NCBI RefSeq assembly: GCF_900215625.1
Contig: NZ_OBEK01000005.1
Location: 145,583 to 209,582, forward strand
Reading direction: 5' to 3'
From: Terribacillus aidingensis
GTDB lineage: Bacteria > Bacillota > Bacilli > Bacillales > Amphibacillaceae
Length of the DNA: 64,000 bases
Numbering within the stretch: position 1 is the first letter of the stretch; each line of letters opens with the position of its first letter. The position numbers and the translations under genes were made by a program. Under the pieces are notes generated by a model. It was not told the origin of the DNA. It saw nothing but the letters and a program-made list of their open reading frames with translations, and made no database searches. Positions 16,360 to 25,449 of this stretch are shown here, in pieces.

Positions 16360-17187
16360 ATGCATCCCACAATAAAAGCAATGGTTCTTTTAGCACCTGA
16401 AATCAAGAAAAACATCGGGGATAACGCCGTCGTTGCCGTTACAGATAAAGAAAATTTTGTTTTCTTCTCCCCATCTAAAGATCTGGATGTCGGAATAAAG
16501 GTTGGCGATTTCGCTTTTACAGAAGACAATGACTTATTACGCCAAGCACTTCAAGGTGAAAAAGTGCAAGTACATATTCCGAAAGAACGTTATGGCCTTG
16601 GCATGCAAAATAATGCTAGTCCTATCCGCGATGAAAACGGTGATATAGTTGGTGTTCTGCAGATTACCAAAACATTGAAAGACGAAGAGATGCTGGATCA
16701 GCAGCTGGATGAATTGCGTGAGATTGTAAGCAGTTTGCAAGCAAAGGTTCAGCATGTCGCTGCTCAGGCGGAAGAGCTGTCCGCAACGAGCACAGACATT
16801 GATAGTCAAGCTTCTCATGCCAATAAAAATTCTAAAGAAATCAGCAAAGTTGTCCAGCTAATTGAAGATATCTCCACACAGACAAACTTGCTTGGATTAA
16901 ATGCAGCGATTGAGGCTGCTCGCTCCGGCGATGCCGGGAGAGGATTCGGTGTTGTAGCAGATGAGATTCGCAAGCTTTCCATCGGAACCAAAGAAGCTGT
17001 TGGAACAATTGGTCAGTCACTTCAGCAGATTCAAACAAACATGGAAAATTTAACATTGAGTATCGGCGAAGTATCCACTTCCTCAGAAGAACAATCACGA
17101 GTAATGGTGGAGTTTATGGAAGATATAAAGAATCTTGATGACCAAAGCAATGATATCGGGGACTACATCAAAGACATTACCAAATAA
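16360..17187 (+). CDS. Soluble methyl-accepting chemotaxis-type receptor (YfmS-like), copy 2
   Basis: 275 residues from ATG 16360 with AAGGAGG upstream. Same architecture as copy 1: sensor domain with [15 protein letters not shown] and GIKVGD, then an MCP signalling hairpin with the same CheA/CheW-binding tip. The signalling half is nearly identical to copy 1 while the sensor half has diverged, suggesting duplication followed by change in ligand. No Che genes are in the window, so they would join arrays encoded elsewhere. Ends at a strong terminator. Confidence 0.85.
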   Translation: MHPTIKAMVLLAPEIKKNIGDNAVVAVTDKENFVFFSPSKDLDVGIKVGDFAFTEDNDLLRQALQGEKVQVHIPKERYGLGMQNNASPIRDENGDIVGVLQITKTLKDEEMLDQQLDELREIVSSLQAKVQHVAAQAEELSATSTDIDSQASHANKNSKEISKVVQLIEDISTQTNLLGLNAAIEAARSGDAGRGFGVVADEIRKLSIGTKEAVGTIGQSLQQIQTNMENLTLSIGEVSTSSEEQSRVMVEFMEDIKNLDDQSNDIGDYIKDITK

Positions 17188-17219
17188 AAAAACGCCTCCT
17201 ATGTGGAGGCGTTTTTTTA
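17185..17219. terminator. Bidirectional terminator
   Basis: AACGCCTCC-TATGT-GGAGGCGTT with A-tract on one side and TTTTTTTA on the other. The minus-strand gene's TAA stop lies in the T tract. Confidence 0.92.
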
Positions 17220-17843
17220 GATAGATGTTTTTTTGTTAGAAGTAGGCGGTGTTGTTTTAGAAGTTGCAGTTGCTGCTGCAGTTGTTTTATTTCCTGCTGT
17301 TTTTGACTGAGTACCTGCACTGCTTTGACTATTTTCATTCTGGCTATCATTATCTTCATTCTTAGATTTGGTCATCGGATTATCCGATGCACTGTCAGGC
17401 TTTGCTTCCATTAGTGTATCTGTAGCTTCTTTTGCTTTGCTGCCAGCACCTTTCAAATCATCTTTTACTTCCTTCACTGTGCCAAGAGCTGACTTGGAAT
17501 CTTCTTGCACATCATTTACAGAAGACATGATTTCATTTTGTGCTTTGTCATAGACATTTTTCACATCGTTTGCAGCTTCTTTTGCAAGGTCAGAAGCATC
17601 TTGAACTTTATTCATCACTTGTTCTTTTGTACCTTGCGGATCCTGTTTCGCTTCTTTTACAAAGCTAGAAACTGTATCCTTCGCAACACCGACATTTTGA
17701 AATACTTTCTGACGCGTCTGCTTGTTAAGCAACACGATTGCCGCACCAGTTACCGCCCCAGCGACTGCACCTGTTAATAATTTAGAACCTGCTTTTGCTT
17801 GCTCTTTCGTTTCTTGCTTGTCTACTGTTTGCGCTTGTGCCAT
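17217..17843 (-). CDS. YtxH-like general stress protein
   Basis: 208 residues from ATG 17843 with GAAGGAG upstream. After a polar N-terminus comes LLTGAVAGAVTGAAIVLL (about 23-40), a glycine/alanine-rich membrane segment typical of YtxH (DUF4767-like Gsp) proteins. The rest is a long charged, helical, LEA-like region (KEAKQDPQGTKEQV..., repeated KEA/KDD patterns) and a low-complexity Ser/Thr/Asn/Gln tail. A strong SigB-type promoter is 46 nt upstream, matching a role in general stress. Molecular function is unknown. Confidence 0.75.
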   Translation of the reverse strand: MAQAQTVDKQETKEQAKAGSKLLTGAVAGAVTGAAIVLLNKQTRQKVFQNVGVAKDTVSSFVKEAKQDPQGTKEQVMNKVQDASDLAKEAANDVKNVYDKAQNEIMSSVNDVQEDSKSALGTVKEVKDDLKGAGSKAKEATDTLMEAKPDSASDNPMTKSKNEDNDSQNENSQSSAGTQSKTAGNKTTAAATATSKTTPPTSNKKTSI

Positions 17844-17888
17844 TATAAACACTCCTTCGACTTTTTTGTTTGCTCTGTTGATATATGT

Positions 17889-17913
17889 ATACCCCATTAC
17901 CAACAGCCTAAAC
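17889..17913 (-). promoter_or_regulatory. SigB-type promoter of the YtxH-like gene
   Basis: Minus strand: GTTTAG (17913-17908), 13-nt spacer, GGGTAT (17894-17889). This is an almost perfect match to the SigB consensus, correctly placed 45 nt before the start codon. Confidence 0.85.
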
Positions 17914-17925
17914 AAAAAAATATCA

Positions 17926-18735
17926 TTATAAAGGCAGAGATCTTTTTTGTTTTTGGACGAAGTAGACCATTTCCTTGAATCCTATCTCTTTTAGACGCTG
18001 TTTTACTTTATCAAAATCTTCACCTATTCGAGAAGGAATGTGTGCATCAGAACCAAAGGAGATATCGACACCATAATGATGTGCGCGCTCCAGTATACGA
18101 TCAGAAGGATACCAGCCGCCTACAGCTTTTGTCCCGCCCGATGTATTCACCTCAATTGCAACCCCAGCTTCTCCAATTACTTTCAAGGTCTGTTCAATTG
18201 CATGGTCAGCAGGAATATCTGAGAATGCAGGATAGAACCCTTTCATCGCATCAATATGTCCGAGCACTTGGAATATGCCGCTTTTAGCTGATTGCTGAAT
18301 CAGGTCGTAATATCTCTCCTTCACCGCAATGTGCTCCGCTTCCGAAAGTGCGTCCCAACGACCTTGCTTGAAGATATTCACTTCATCTACATAGTGTACC
18401 GATCCAATTACATAATCGAATGGATACTTCCGGTAATAAGCAGCATATAACTCGGCATGCTGCGGAAAGAAATCACTCTCTACTCCAAGTAATACATGAA
18501 TCTGATTCTTATACTTTTCTTTCAGCTGCAGCACTTCCTGCACATATGCTTCAAAGCCGCTGATCGGCATGGCGATACCAGGGTATAGCTGATCTTCATC
18601 ACTATAAAAGTAGGGTGAATGATCTGCTATCCCGATATATTCCAGCCCTTTATCTATTGCTGCCTTGATATAGTCCTCAATTTCTCCTTCAGCGTGACCG
18701 CAGCGATAATGGTGTGTATGCAAGTCAAACGTCAT
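17926..18735 (-). CDS. hisJ: Histidinol-phosphatase (PHP family)
   Basis: 269 residues. The PHP metal motif DLHTHHYRCGHA opens the protein, followed by GIADHSPYF, LGVESDF, IGSVHY, LGHIDAM and SFGSDAHIPS, which supply the trinuclear metal ligands. It dephosphorylates L-histidinol phosphate in histidine synthesis, as B. subtilis HisJ does. Its ATG overlaps the upstream hydrolase stop by four nt (ATGA), so they are coupled. Other his genes are not in the window; a role on another phosphate ester is possible. Confidence 0.88.
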   Translation of the reverse strand: MTFDLHTHHYRCGHAEGEIEDYIKAAIDKGLEYIGIADHSPYFYSDEDQLYPGIAMPISGFEAYVQEVLQLKEKYKNQIHVLLGVESDFFPQHAELYAAYYRKYPFDYVIGSVHYVDEVNIFKQGRWDALSEAEHIAVKERYYDLIQQSAKSGIFQVLGHIDAMKGFYPAFSDIPADHAIEQTLKVIGEAGVAIEVNTSGGTKAVGGWYPSDRILERAHHYGVDISFGSDAHIPSRIGEDFDKVKQRLKEIGFKEMVYFVQKQKRSLPL

Positions 18736-19631
18736 ACTCCGACTCCTTCTGCCACTTGGCTGTTTTCTTCTAAGAAATTCTTAATCAATCGATTGACGAT
18801 ATCCGGCTGTTCGTGATGCACCCAATGCGTCGCATCATCAATGTAAACCAATTCATAATCGGAACAGAACTTGACCGACTGCTGAGCTAATTTCTTTAGA
18901 AGAAATTGATCCTTGATACCCCAAATAATCTTCGTTGGCACATGGACCATAACAGCTTCCTTCCGGCCGTACATGCTGATGTTATTTTTCTCGGTTAGTG
19001 CGCGATACCAATTCAGCATACCTGTTAACGCACCTGGCTTGGCCCATGCCTCTTTATAGTCATCTATATCCAGCTGCGAAAACGTGCCAGGCCGACTGAA
19101 TTTTGTGAGCGCCGCGCTGAGTCCGTAGTAATCATTCGCCGCCAAAGATTTTTCCGGCACATCATTCATTTGGAAAAAGGCCATATAAGAACTTTTAAAC
19201 CATTGCAGCGGATTTGTTGCCATCACTTTAGGCAAGGCAGCTGGATGCGGCATATTTATAGCGATAAACTTCTCCACATTTTCCGGACGTGTGACGGCCA
19301 AGTGCCAGCCTACAGCTCCTCCCCAGTCGTGACCAATAATAATTGCTTTTTCCCGCTGAAACACTTTCATTACTGCCAGCACGTCGTCTCGAAGCTCATC
19401 CAGCACATAGCTGTCAGCTCCTTCTGGTTTTTCACTCAGGTTATAGCCGCGCTGATCTAATGCCAGAACACGGAACCCTTGCTGCGCCAGCGGAACAATC
19501 TGCTCTTTCCATCCGTACCAGAACTCTGGAAATCCATGCAGCAATATCACAAGTTTCCCATCGTTAGGACCTGCTGCAGCCATATGCAGGTTCATTCCAT
19601 TCGCTTTCACTGTTATATGCTCGACTCTCAT
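18732..19631 (-). CDS. Alpha/beta hydrolase (epoxide hydrolase-like)
   Basis: 299 residues. HGFPEFWYGW (32-41) carries the oxyanion HGxP motif; the nucleophile is D102 in GHDWGGAVGWH rather than Ser, which points to epoxide hydrolase or haloalkane/haloacetate dehalogenase chemistry. A cap domain follows, and the catalytic His fits THWVHHE near the end. ATG with AAGGAGGAGG. It sits in a run with the RsbR paralogue upstream (15 nt) and hisJ downstream (overlap). Confidence 0.87.
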   Translation of the reverse strand: MRVEHITVKANGMNLHMAAAGPNDGKLVILLHGFPEFWYGWKEQIVPLAQQGFRVLALDQRGYNLSEKPEGADSYVLDELRDDVLAVMKVFQREKAIIIGHDWGGAVGWHLAVTRPENVEKFIAINMPHPAALPKVMATNPLQWFKSSYMAFFQMNDVPEKSLAANDYYGLSAALTKFSRPGTFSQLDIDDYKEAWAKPGALTGMLNWYRALTEKNNISMYGRKEAVMVHVPTKIIWGIKDQFLLKKLAQQSVKFCSDYELVYIDDATHWVHHEQPDIVNRLIKNFLEENSQVAEGVGV

Positions 19632-19646
19632 CTGGATCCTCCTCCT

Positions 19647-20492
19647 TTACTTTCGGGTCAAACCGTTCTGCGCCAAAGCCTGCTGCAGTGAATTATAGAA
19701 AATAACGTCTGCTATCACACGCTCACCATCCGATGCCAGCGCCATATCAGGACGAACCCCAGAAACAGCACAGTCTATTCCTAACATGCGCAGGACTTGC
19801 ACCATTTGTATCAGCTTTTCCCTTGCTAAAGCTGCTGTAAAACTCGCTCCTGACATATCGATAAATAGGGTTTCGACACCTTTATCTTTACATGTCTGCG
19901 GTATGTCGGCCGTAATCAGCTCTGCCCGCCTCTCACTTATTTCTCCCACTAACGGAAAAACGCCAATTCCATTCATAATCGGAATAACCGGAGAGCTTGT
20001 CTTATTAATTACTTCTCGCTGGCTTTTGATTTTCCTGTCAATCAGCTCATAATAAAATCTTGTAAATTTATTGATAACCTCATCTAACGCACGATGCAGG
20101 TTCTTAGACCAGTGAATGACCTTTACGGGTGAGATTTCCTGCTTCCTTTCCTCTGTGAATATCTCAATAAATTCCCAAATGACGGTGCCTGATTTCCCGA
20201 CCGCTTGAAGCACTTCATGGATAGGGGTATTTGTTTCAACCCGGCTGTTTGCTACTCTTTCTACCCATGTCTTCACGTTCCGGTTATACTGCTCTTCATT
20301 CTCCAAAATGGCACTAGCCACTAGATCAATCGTCATTCGGTGCTGTTTTCTAAGTTTCGCACGCATTTCATCTCCTGCATCTTCTGCATAAATGGAATCC
20401 TTATAGTCACCGAGCAAATTGATCCACTGATCCGTAATATTAGGAGCGTTATCCATGATGTATTCGTATAATGCTTCGTTTAGTCCTAGCAT
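19647..20492 (-). CDS. RsbR paralogue with STAS domain (stressosome component, RsbRD-like)
   Basis: 281 residues: an N-terminal four-helix/globin-like RsbRD_N domain (1-150), a linker helix ending in KSQREVINKTSSPVIPI, and a C-terminal STAS domain (about 168-281). RsbR paralogues pack with RsbS into the stressosome that controls SigB through RsbT. By eye alignment with RsbRA, the threonines phosphorylated by RsbT appear replaced, with E184 in PLVGEIS and Ala in SFTAALA. ATG with AAGGGG upstream; first gene of a possible operon with the hydrolase and hisJ. Confidence 0.85.
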   Translation of the reverse strand: MLGLNEALYEYIMDNAPNITDQWINLLGDYKDSIYAEDAGDEMRAKLRKQHRMTIDLVASAILENEEQYNRNVKTWVERVANSRVETNTPIHEVLQAVGKSGTVIWEFIEIFTEERKQEISPVKVIHWSKNLHRALDEVINKFTRFYYELIDRKIKSQREVINKTSSPVIPIMNGIGVFPLVGEISERRAELITADIPQTCKDKGVETLFIDMSGASFTAALAREKLIQMVQVLRMLGIDCAVSGVRPDMALASDGERVIADVIFYNSLQQALAQNGLTRK

Positions 20493-20562
20493 GCGATACC
20501 CCTTCGTATTCTTGATTTGCTTTCATTATATCGAAAGACGCTGCGCTCTTCTAATGAGAGCA

Positions 20563-20593
20563 TATAAAAAAGAGCCTGCCGCAGCAGACTCCT
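20563..20593 (-). terminator. Terminator of the nucleoside hydrolase gene
   Basis: GAGCCTGC-CGCA-GCAGACTC stem with one mismatch, then TTTTTTATA on the minus strand. Confidence 0.75.
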
Positions 20594-20652
20594 TCTTTCT
20601 ATCTATGTAGTAATACCCGCACATGAATGGATACCCCCCATGGTGTAACATT

Positions 20653-21585
20653 TCACGAACGGTTCAGCACAACTACTAACAAAGAGAGGAAACGCTCTGC
20701 TTCCACCTCCATGCATACTTGGACATTCGCAGGCTTTCCCCATTTTCCTTGGCGATCCCAAACAGTCATACCATCGCAAAATGTACTGCTGGTCTCTACT
20801 GCAACGCTGCACGCAGTCTTTTTCACTAATGTCGAATCAATCAAAACACCAATTGCAAGCGGATCATGCATCGCACAGGCCCAAATTCCATTTTGTTCAT
20901 AAAATGCTTTCCGGTAAGTTGCTGTACTTTGCTTCACAAAATCATGTAAAGCTGGCTCTGTAATAGCTTTAATATGCTTCTCTGTAAGCAGAGCTTGTTT
21001 TGTCACATCCAAACCAACTTGTGTGAGATTCGGTATACCGGCTTCTAAAACGATGCTTGCTGCTTCCGGATCAGCAAACGTATTAAATTCAGCAACTGGC
21101 GTGACATTTCCAATCCCATTGATAGCTCCGCCCATGTATATTACTTCCTTAACATGGTCAGCTATAGCAGGCTGCTGCTGGATCGCCTTCGCAAGGTTGG
21201 TCAGCGGACCCGTACAAACAATAGAGACTTCACCCGGTCTTTCCATGACTTTTTCAATCATAAAACTAGATGCATCCCCAGGAGTTATTTCCCTTTCAGA
21301 GGTCACACCTTGCAATGCCCCGCCAATTCCATCTGTTCCGTGCACTTTATGTTCAAAGTGCGGCTGCCGTTTGAGCGGCGCTGCACTTCCTTTTACAACA
21401 GGAATAGAGGGCGCGTTAATTAAATCGAGCATCTTACAAGTGTTCACTGCAGCAGCTTCCAAGGAAACATTTCCGCACCCTGTTGTGATACCAATAAGAT
21501 CCAGTTCCTCACTTTTGACAGCTAATAAAATCCCGATAGCATCATCAATACCTGTATCTACGTCTAAAATCAGCTTCTTCTTCAT
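20653..21585 (-). CDS. Inosine-uridine preferring nucleoside hydrolase
   Basis: 310 residues. It opens with the Ca-binding IUNH motif DVDTGIDDA (D8, D10, D14, D15) and has NVSLEAAAVNT, CTGPLTNLA and AEFNTFADPEAA, all hallmarks of the family; MHDPLAIGVL gives the late Asp ligand. It cleaves ribonucleosides to base and ribose for salvage. ATG 21585 with GAGGTG just upstream; the frame can be extended four codons to a TTG, which I reject because it overlaps the ribosome binding site. Single gene. Confidence 0.9.
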   Translation of the reverse strand: MKKKLILDVDTGIDDAIGILLAVKSEELDLIGITTGCGNVSLEAAAVNTCKMLDLINAPSIPVVKGSAAPLKRQPHFEHKVHGTDGIGGALQGVTSEREITPGDASSFMIEKVMERPGEVSIVCTGPLTNLAKAIQQQPAIADHVKEVIYMGGAINGIGNVTPVAEFNTFADPEAASIVLEAGIPNLTQVGLDVTKQALLTEKHIKAITEPALHDFVKQSTATYRKAFYEQNGIWACAMHDPLAIGVLIDSTLVKKTACSVAVETSSTFCDGMTVWDRQGKWGKPANVQVCMEVEAERFLSLLVVVLNRS

Positions 21586-21677
21586 TGAACACCTCAAATC
21601 CGAACATTATTTATGTATCATATAAATCTCACCTTAATTATAAACAAAATATTCATGTAATTATATGAAAAGTTCGC

Positions 21678-21707
21678 AAAAAGCACAAATCCGATTGGAT
21701 TTGTGCC
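21678..21707 (-). terminator. Terminator of the GntR-ABC-sigma operon
   Basis: GCACAAATCC-GATT-GGATTTGTGC with TTTTTGCG following on the minus strand, right after the sigma factor stop. Confidence 0.88.
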
Positions 21708-21710
21708 TTC

Positions 21711-22256
21711 TTAAGCATATTGTATTTGTTCACGACTTAATTTCGCCTGCTTTACGGCAGTCTTTGCGCGATATAACCTGGTTTTCACTGTCGCTTTGGA
21801 AAGAGATAAAGCAGCAGCAATTTCACTTTCCCTCATATCCTCCATGTATCGGAGCATCAGCACTTCCTGGAGCTTTGGTTTCAACTTCTGAATATCTTGC
21901 TCAATTTCTTGTTTCGTTTCCCGGAGCTCTACTTCTTCTATTACAATATGCTCCAGATAATGCTGCTCCAGCTCCCAGCTGGCCAGTTCAATACTAATAA
22001 ATGTACGTTTCCCCTCTTTTCGCAGCATATCAATCGCCGTCCGCGAAGCAATCGTCGCAAGCCACGCTCCTGCTTTCGAAACATCCTCCAGCTTGTCCAA
22101 ATAACGATAAGCCTTCATAAATGTTTCCTGCGCCGCATCCTCTGCCATCTGCGAATCACGCAGCACCTTGTGCGCTGCATGATACACCCGCTGATGGTAG
22201 AGCGAATAGATATGCTGAAACATCGATTCCATTGCATATGCACATTCGCTAGTCAC
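21711..22256 (-). CDS. ECF-type RNA polymerase sigma factor
   Basis: 181 residues. Sigma-70 region 2 spans about 12-80 (AAHKVLRDSQMAEDAAQETFMKAYR pattern, then WLATIASRTAIDMLRK), and region 4 about 120-175 with the HTH MRESEIAAALSLSKATVKTRLYRAK. It would direct RNA polymerase to a stress or envelope regulon. GTG start, GGAGG eight nt upstream, only 3 nt after the permease gene, so it is the last gene of a four-gene operon. No recognisable anti-sigma gene is adjacent. Confidence 0.88.
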   Translation of the reverse strand: MTSECAYAMESMFQHIYSLYHQRVYHAAHKVLRDSQMAEDAAQETFMKAYRYLDKLEDVSKAGAWLATIASRTAIDMLRKEGKRTFISIELASWELEQHYLEHIVIEEVELRETKQEIEQDIQKLKPKLQEVLMLRYMEDMRESEIAAALSLSKATVKTRLYRAKTAVKQAKLSREQIQYA

Positions 22257-22259
22257 GGT

Positions 22260-24191
22260 TTATTCCTCCAGTTGGTTTTTGATTGATTGTGGCAGATCAT
22301 CGTATTCTATTGAAAGCTGATCATTCAAATTCTGCCCTTTGTTGAGTTGTGCCGTTACATAGAATGCATTATCTTTGTGGCTGTAGTAAACAAGGTGATC
22401 AAGTATGTGTTGGATCTCATCCTTGTCATCTATCATTACTTCTTGGTCTAAAAAATAGCTCTCTAACTGAATGTTATTTACATTCTCGGGGATCAACTCA
22501 AGATCTTCATATATACCAATATCTTTTAATACGTTGATTGTATTTTTATAAGTATCGTCAAATTCTGCTAAAAGGTAGTCATTGTGTTCACTAGTGAAGA
22601 GCTCCAACTTATAAAGAGGTACTGCCTCTGTATTAACACGAGGTTCAGAAGCTTCAATATCTTTTTTGATAGCATCAATTAGTGTAAGGATTGTCTCTCT
22701 GTCAGTCACCGATGAACTACTTTTCTTAATTGCATTTGATTCGACGTCAATTTTATACACTTCTTCTGGCTTTAGGTTGAATACCGGACTGTTCGCATGC
22801 TTATAATTTGCTGATGATTCAATTTCCTTTTGCAGTCTTAATATTTCCGGATCTTCAAGTGAATACGTATAATATCTCGTTACCTTATCTCCATTCTTCA
22901 ACTCGTAAGCTATAAATAAAGGATACGTATCTTCTAATTGTGATTCGTATTGTACATCACCCAAATCGATTATCCGCTTTTGAAGCTGTTGAACCAAACC
23001 TATATCATGCTTATCAGTAAAATATAACGGCTTCGTTCCTAGCGTAAACCAATCGCTGTCTTCGTAGCCGTAGCTATCACCGAAGTAGACACGCTCTACT
23101 TCACTCACATTAGGAATATTGTTTACGTACGTTCCCTTAACAAAGTACATCGTTCCAAACACTATTACTAGAAAAGCAACAAAAAATAGATATGCTTTAA
23201 AATTATTGAATACTTTCCACGTTTTTCTCAAGATTGATTCAGCTATGACAAAACCTGCTAAAGATCCTGCTATATAACCAGTAACAACCCAGCCGAAGGA
23301 GAAAGACATAGTATAGAAAAATAGCCCTCCTGCCATCATAGAGCAGAACATTACTCCATACCGGAAGAGCGGTCGCATAAAAGAATACACTACTGCTTGT
23401 GAAGTCGCTTCTAAGCTCCGATGAATATACAGCCAATTAGCAGCAATATATAATAGAATTCCTACCGCTATATAGACTGATAAAACTATCCAAGATAGTT
23501 TCATGTCACCTCTAAAAAACCAAAAGTAGCTGATAGGTGAATACTTAGCCAGTGATATATCCAGATAATATTCAACTGGAAATCCAGCGAATATCGTTCT
23601 TATATTAAAAATAAGTAAGAGCATGAAACCCGCCGGCAGAAGGACAAATATATAAGTAAGTACTAGATGCATAGAAAGCATCCCTGTGATCATCGCTGTA
23701 AAAACTGTTGCAAGAAACATAAAAAGGTTTAAGAATAGCATAATTCCTATCCAGGATAGAAGGTGTGTAATAGTAAAATATCCGCCAATTCCGGTTAAGG
23801 AATTTAAACCTAACAGAATAAGAGCATTGATCGCTACAGGTACAATGATTAAGACTGCCCCTGCCGCTAGATGTTGATGGTAAAGTGCCGACCTTCTCAC
23901 CGGCAAGCTGTGAATGAAATCAGAATCCTGCTTACTGTGCAAATAGCGGAATAACAACACACCCATTAAAACAGGAACTGTGATTGATAAAATCCATTGA
24001 AACTCAGGAGTATATAAGAATAAACTACCCTTCTCCATAAATTGTCGGGCTTTTGGGTTTGAGTATTGAATAATTAGCTGCAACGGAACGATCAAGAACA
24101 ACGCCAGAAAATACAGTACACTCACCCAGCCAACCTGCCTCAAATCGTATAAAATAATCTGTTTCTTAATCGAGGATGTTTTCAATGGCAT
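22260..24191 (-). CDS. ABC transporter permease with large C-terminal domain (DUF6449-like)
   Basis: 643 residues. About ten hydrophobic spans occupy residues 17-355 and the last 285 residues form a polar, acidic domain after the final span (FFVAFLVIVFGTMYFV), probably outside the cell. The layout matches Bacillaceae permeases carrying a DUF6449 domain. Start: ATG 24191 has GGAGG eight nt upstream; a GTG three codons earlier overlaps that site. It overlaps the ATPase gene by 26 nt. Partner of the ATPase; substrate unknown, possibly a cell-envelope stress or peptide resistance role as in ytr operons. Confidence 0.8.
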   Translation of the reverse strand: MPLKTSSIKKQIILYDLRQVGWVSVLYFLALFLIVPLQLIIQYSNPKARQFMEKGSLFLYTPEFQWILSITVPVLMGVLLFRYLHSKQDSDFIHSLPVRRSALYHQHLAAGAVLIIVPVAINALILLGLNSLTGIGGYFTITHLLSWIGIMLFLNLFMFLATVFTAMITGMLSMHLVLTYIFVLLPAGFMLLLIFNIRTIFAGFPVEYYLDISLAKYSPISYFWFFRGDMKLSWIVLSVYIAVGILLYIAANWLYIHRSLEATSQAVVYSFMRPLFRYGVMFCSMMAGGLFFYTMSFSFGWVVTGYIAGSLAGFVIAESILRKTWKVFNNFKAYLFFVAFLVIVFGTMYFVKGTYVNNIPNVSEVERVYFGDSYGYEDSDWFTLGTKPLYFTDKHDIGLVQQLQKRIIDLGDVQYESQLEDTYPLFIAYELKNGDKVTRYYTYSLEDPEILRLQKEIESSANYKHANSPVFNLKPEEVYKIDVESNAIKKSSSSVTDRETILTLIDAIKKDIEASEPRVNTEAVPLYKLELFTSEHNDYLLAEFDDTYKNTINVLKDIGIYEDLELIPENVNNIQLESYFLDQEVMIDDKDEIQHILDHLVYYSHKDNAFYVTAQLNKGQNLNDQLSIEYDDLPQSIKNQLEE

Positions 24192-25062
24192 AGCCAGCAC
24201 CTCCCATTTCGTAGATAAAGATTTCTTCCAGTGACAATGGCAGCATGTCCAGTACGACTGGATGTTGTGCTGCGAACAGCGCTTCTACTTCGTGACGATC
24301 AGCTTTGATAATTAACAGGTGGATGCTGCCTCGTTTTTCCTGGTGAAGGATATTGAGCTTGTTCAGGAACTGCGTGTCTTGTCCCTTGCGAAGGGCAAAT
24401 TGCACTTTCTGCACTTCACTCTTCATATCATCCAGATTTCGTTCGAGGATCATCTTGCCCTTATGTACAATTCCGATGTCATCACAAAGGTTCTCCATTT
24501 CTCGAAGGTTATGAGAAGAAATAAGCACCGACATATTTCTTTCGGCAACATCATTGATTAATAGTCCTTTGATTCGCTGTCTTACAACGGCGTCTAATCC
24601 GTCCAGCGGTTCATCCATGATTAAGTAATCTGGTTTGGCTGCCAACGCTAAGCAGAATGCCACTTGCCGCTGCATCCCTTTAGAGAAAGATGATACTTTT
24701 TTATTTTCAAGCTGAAATTGACTGATCAGTTGGTCATACCGCTGCTGATCCCAATTTGCATACATATCGGCATAATACTTCCCCATCTGTTTGACGGTGT
24801 ATTGCGGTAAGAAATAAAGAATATCGGGCATGAAGATAATACGCTGTTTAATCTCTACGTTTTCAAATACAGCTTTCCCGTCAATAAGAACACAGCCTTT
24901 GTCTTGTTTAAGTATGCCCGCGAGTATGCGCATAATGGTTGTCTTTCCCGCCCCGTTGGATCCGAGCAGGCCATAGATTGTTCCTGGTCTTACTTGAAAA
25001 CCGACCTGATCCAGCACTTGCTTTCGCTCAAATTTCTTACTGATTTCCACTGCTTTTATCAT
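24166..25062 (-). CDS. ABC transporter ATP-binding protein (YtrB-like)
   Basis: 298 residues. Walker A is GSNGAGKTT near 37 (Ser in place of the usual Pro), the signature is SFSKGMQRQ near 127, Walker B is YLIMDEPLDGLD and the H-loop is ISSHNLREMEN. The C-terminal 80 residues are a regulatory extension typical of YtrB/CcmA-like ATPases. Its start overlaps the GntR stop (ATGA) and its end overlaps the permease, so the three are tightly coupled. Confidence 0.92.
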   Translation of the reverse strand: MIKAVEISKKFERKQVLDQVGFQVRPGTIYGLLGSNGAGKTTIMRILAGILKQDKGCVLIDGKAVFENVEIKQRIIFMPDILYFLPQYTVKQMGKYYADMYANWDQQRYDQLISQFQLENKKVSSFSKGMQRQVAFCLALAAKPDYLIMDEPLDGLDAVVRQRIKGLLINDVAERNMSVLISSHNLREMENLCDDIGIVHKGKMILERNLDDMKSEVQKVQFALRKGQDTQFLNKLNILHQEKRGSIHLLIIKADRHEVEALFAAQHPVVLDMLPLSLEEIFIYEMGGAGYAIENILD

Positions 25063-25442
25063 GCGTCGCTACCTCCCCCGTTTTGCAGCAAGTTCTCAAC
25101 AACGCTTCGGATCTCATCGGCTGTCACTCCGACAAACAGCGCCTCTGTCAGAAGCTTTTTCAATTCTTCTTGCATATGCTTCACCTTTTGCGGATCCACT
25201 TGTGCACTAATCGCGTTCACGAAACTCCCCCGTCCTTTTACCGAATAAATCAATTCCTGATTCTCTAATTCACGGTATGCTTTCTGAATTGTATTAGGAT
25301 TAATGGTCAGCTGCTGGGCGAGCTCCCTCACGGAAGGGAGTTTTTCATCTGTTTCCAGCACTTGATTAATGATCAATTCCTTGAACTTATCAACGATTTG
25401 TTCATAAATCGGCTTGCCGCTTCGCAAGTCCAGTTCAAACAT
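25059..25442 (-). CDS. GntR family transcriptional regulator (YtrA subfamily)
   Basis: 127 residues: winged HTH about 8-76 (KLPSVRELAQQLTINPNTIQ is the recognition part) and a short C-terminal helical region with no ligand domain, which defines the YtrA subfamily. These repress their own ABC operon and respond to envelope-active antibiotics or unknown effectors. It is the first gene of the operon with the ATPase, permease and ECF sigma. Upstream DNA (25450-25500) is full of TGTA/TACA half-sites. Confidence 0.9.
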   Translation of the reverse strand: MFELDLRSGKPIYEQIVDKFKELIINQVLETDEKLPSVRELAQQLTINPNTIQKAYRELENQELIYSVKGRGSFVNAISAQVDPQKVKHMQEELKKLLTEALFVGVTADEIRSVVENLLQNGGGSDA

Positions 25443-25449
25443 GTATTCA

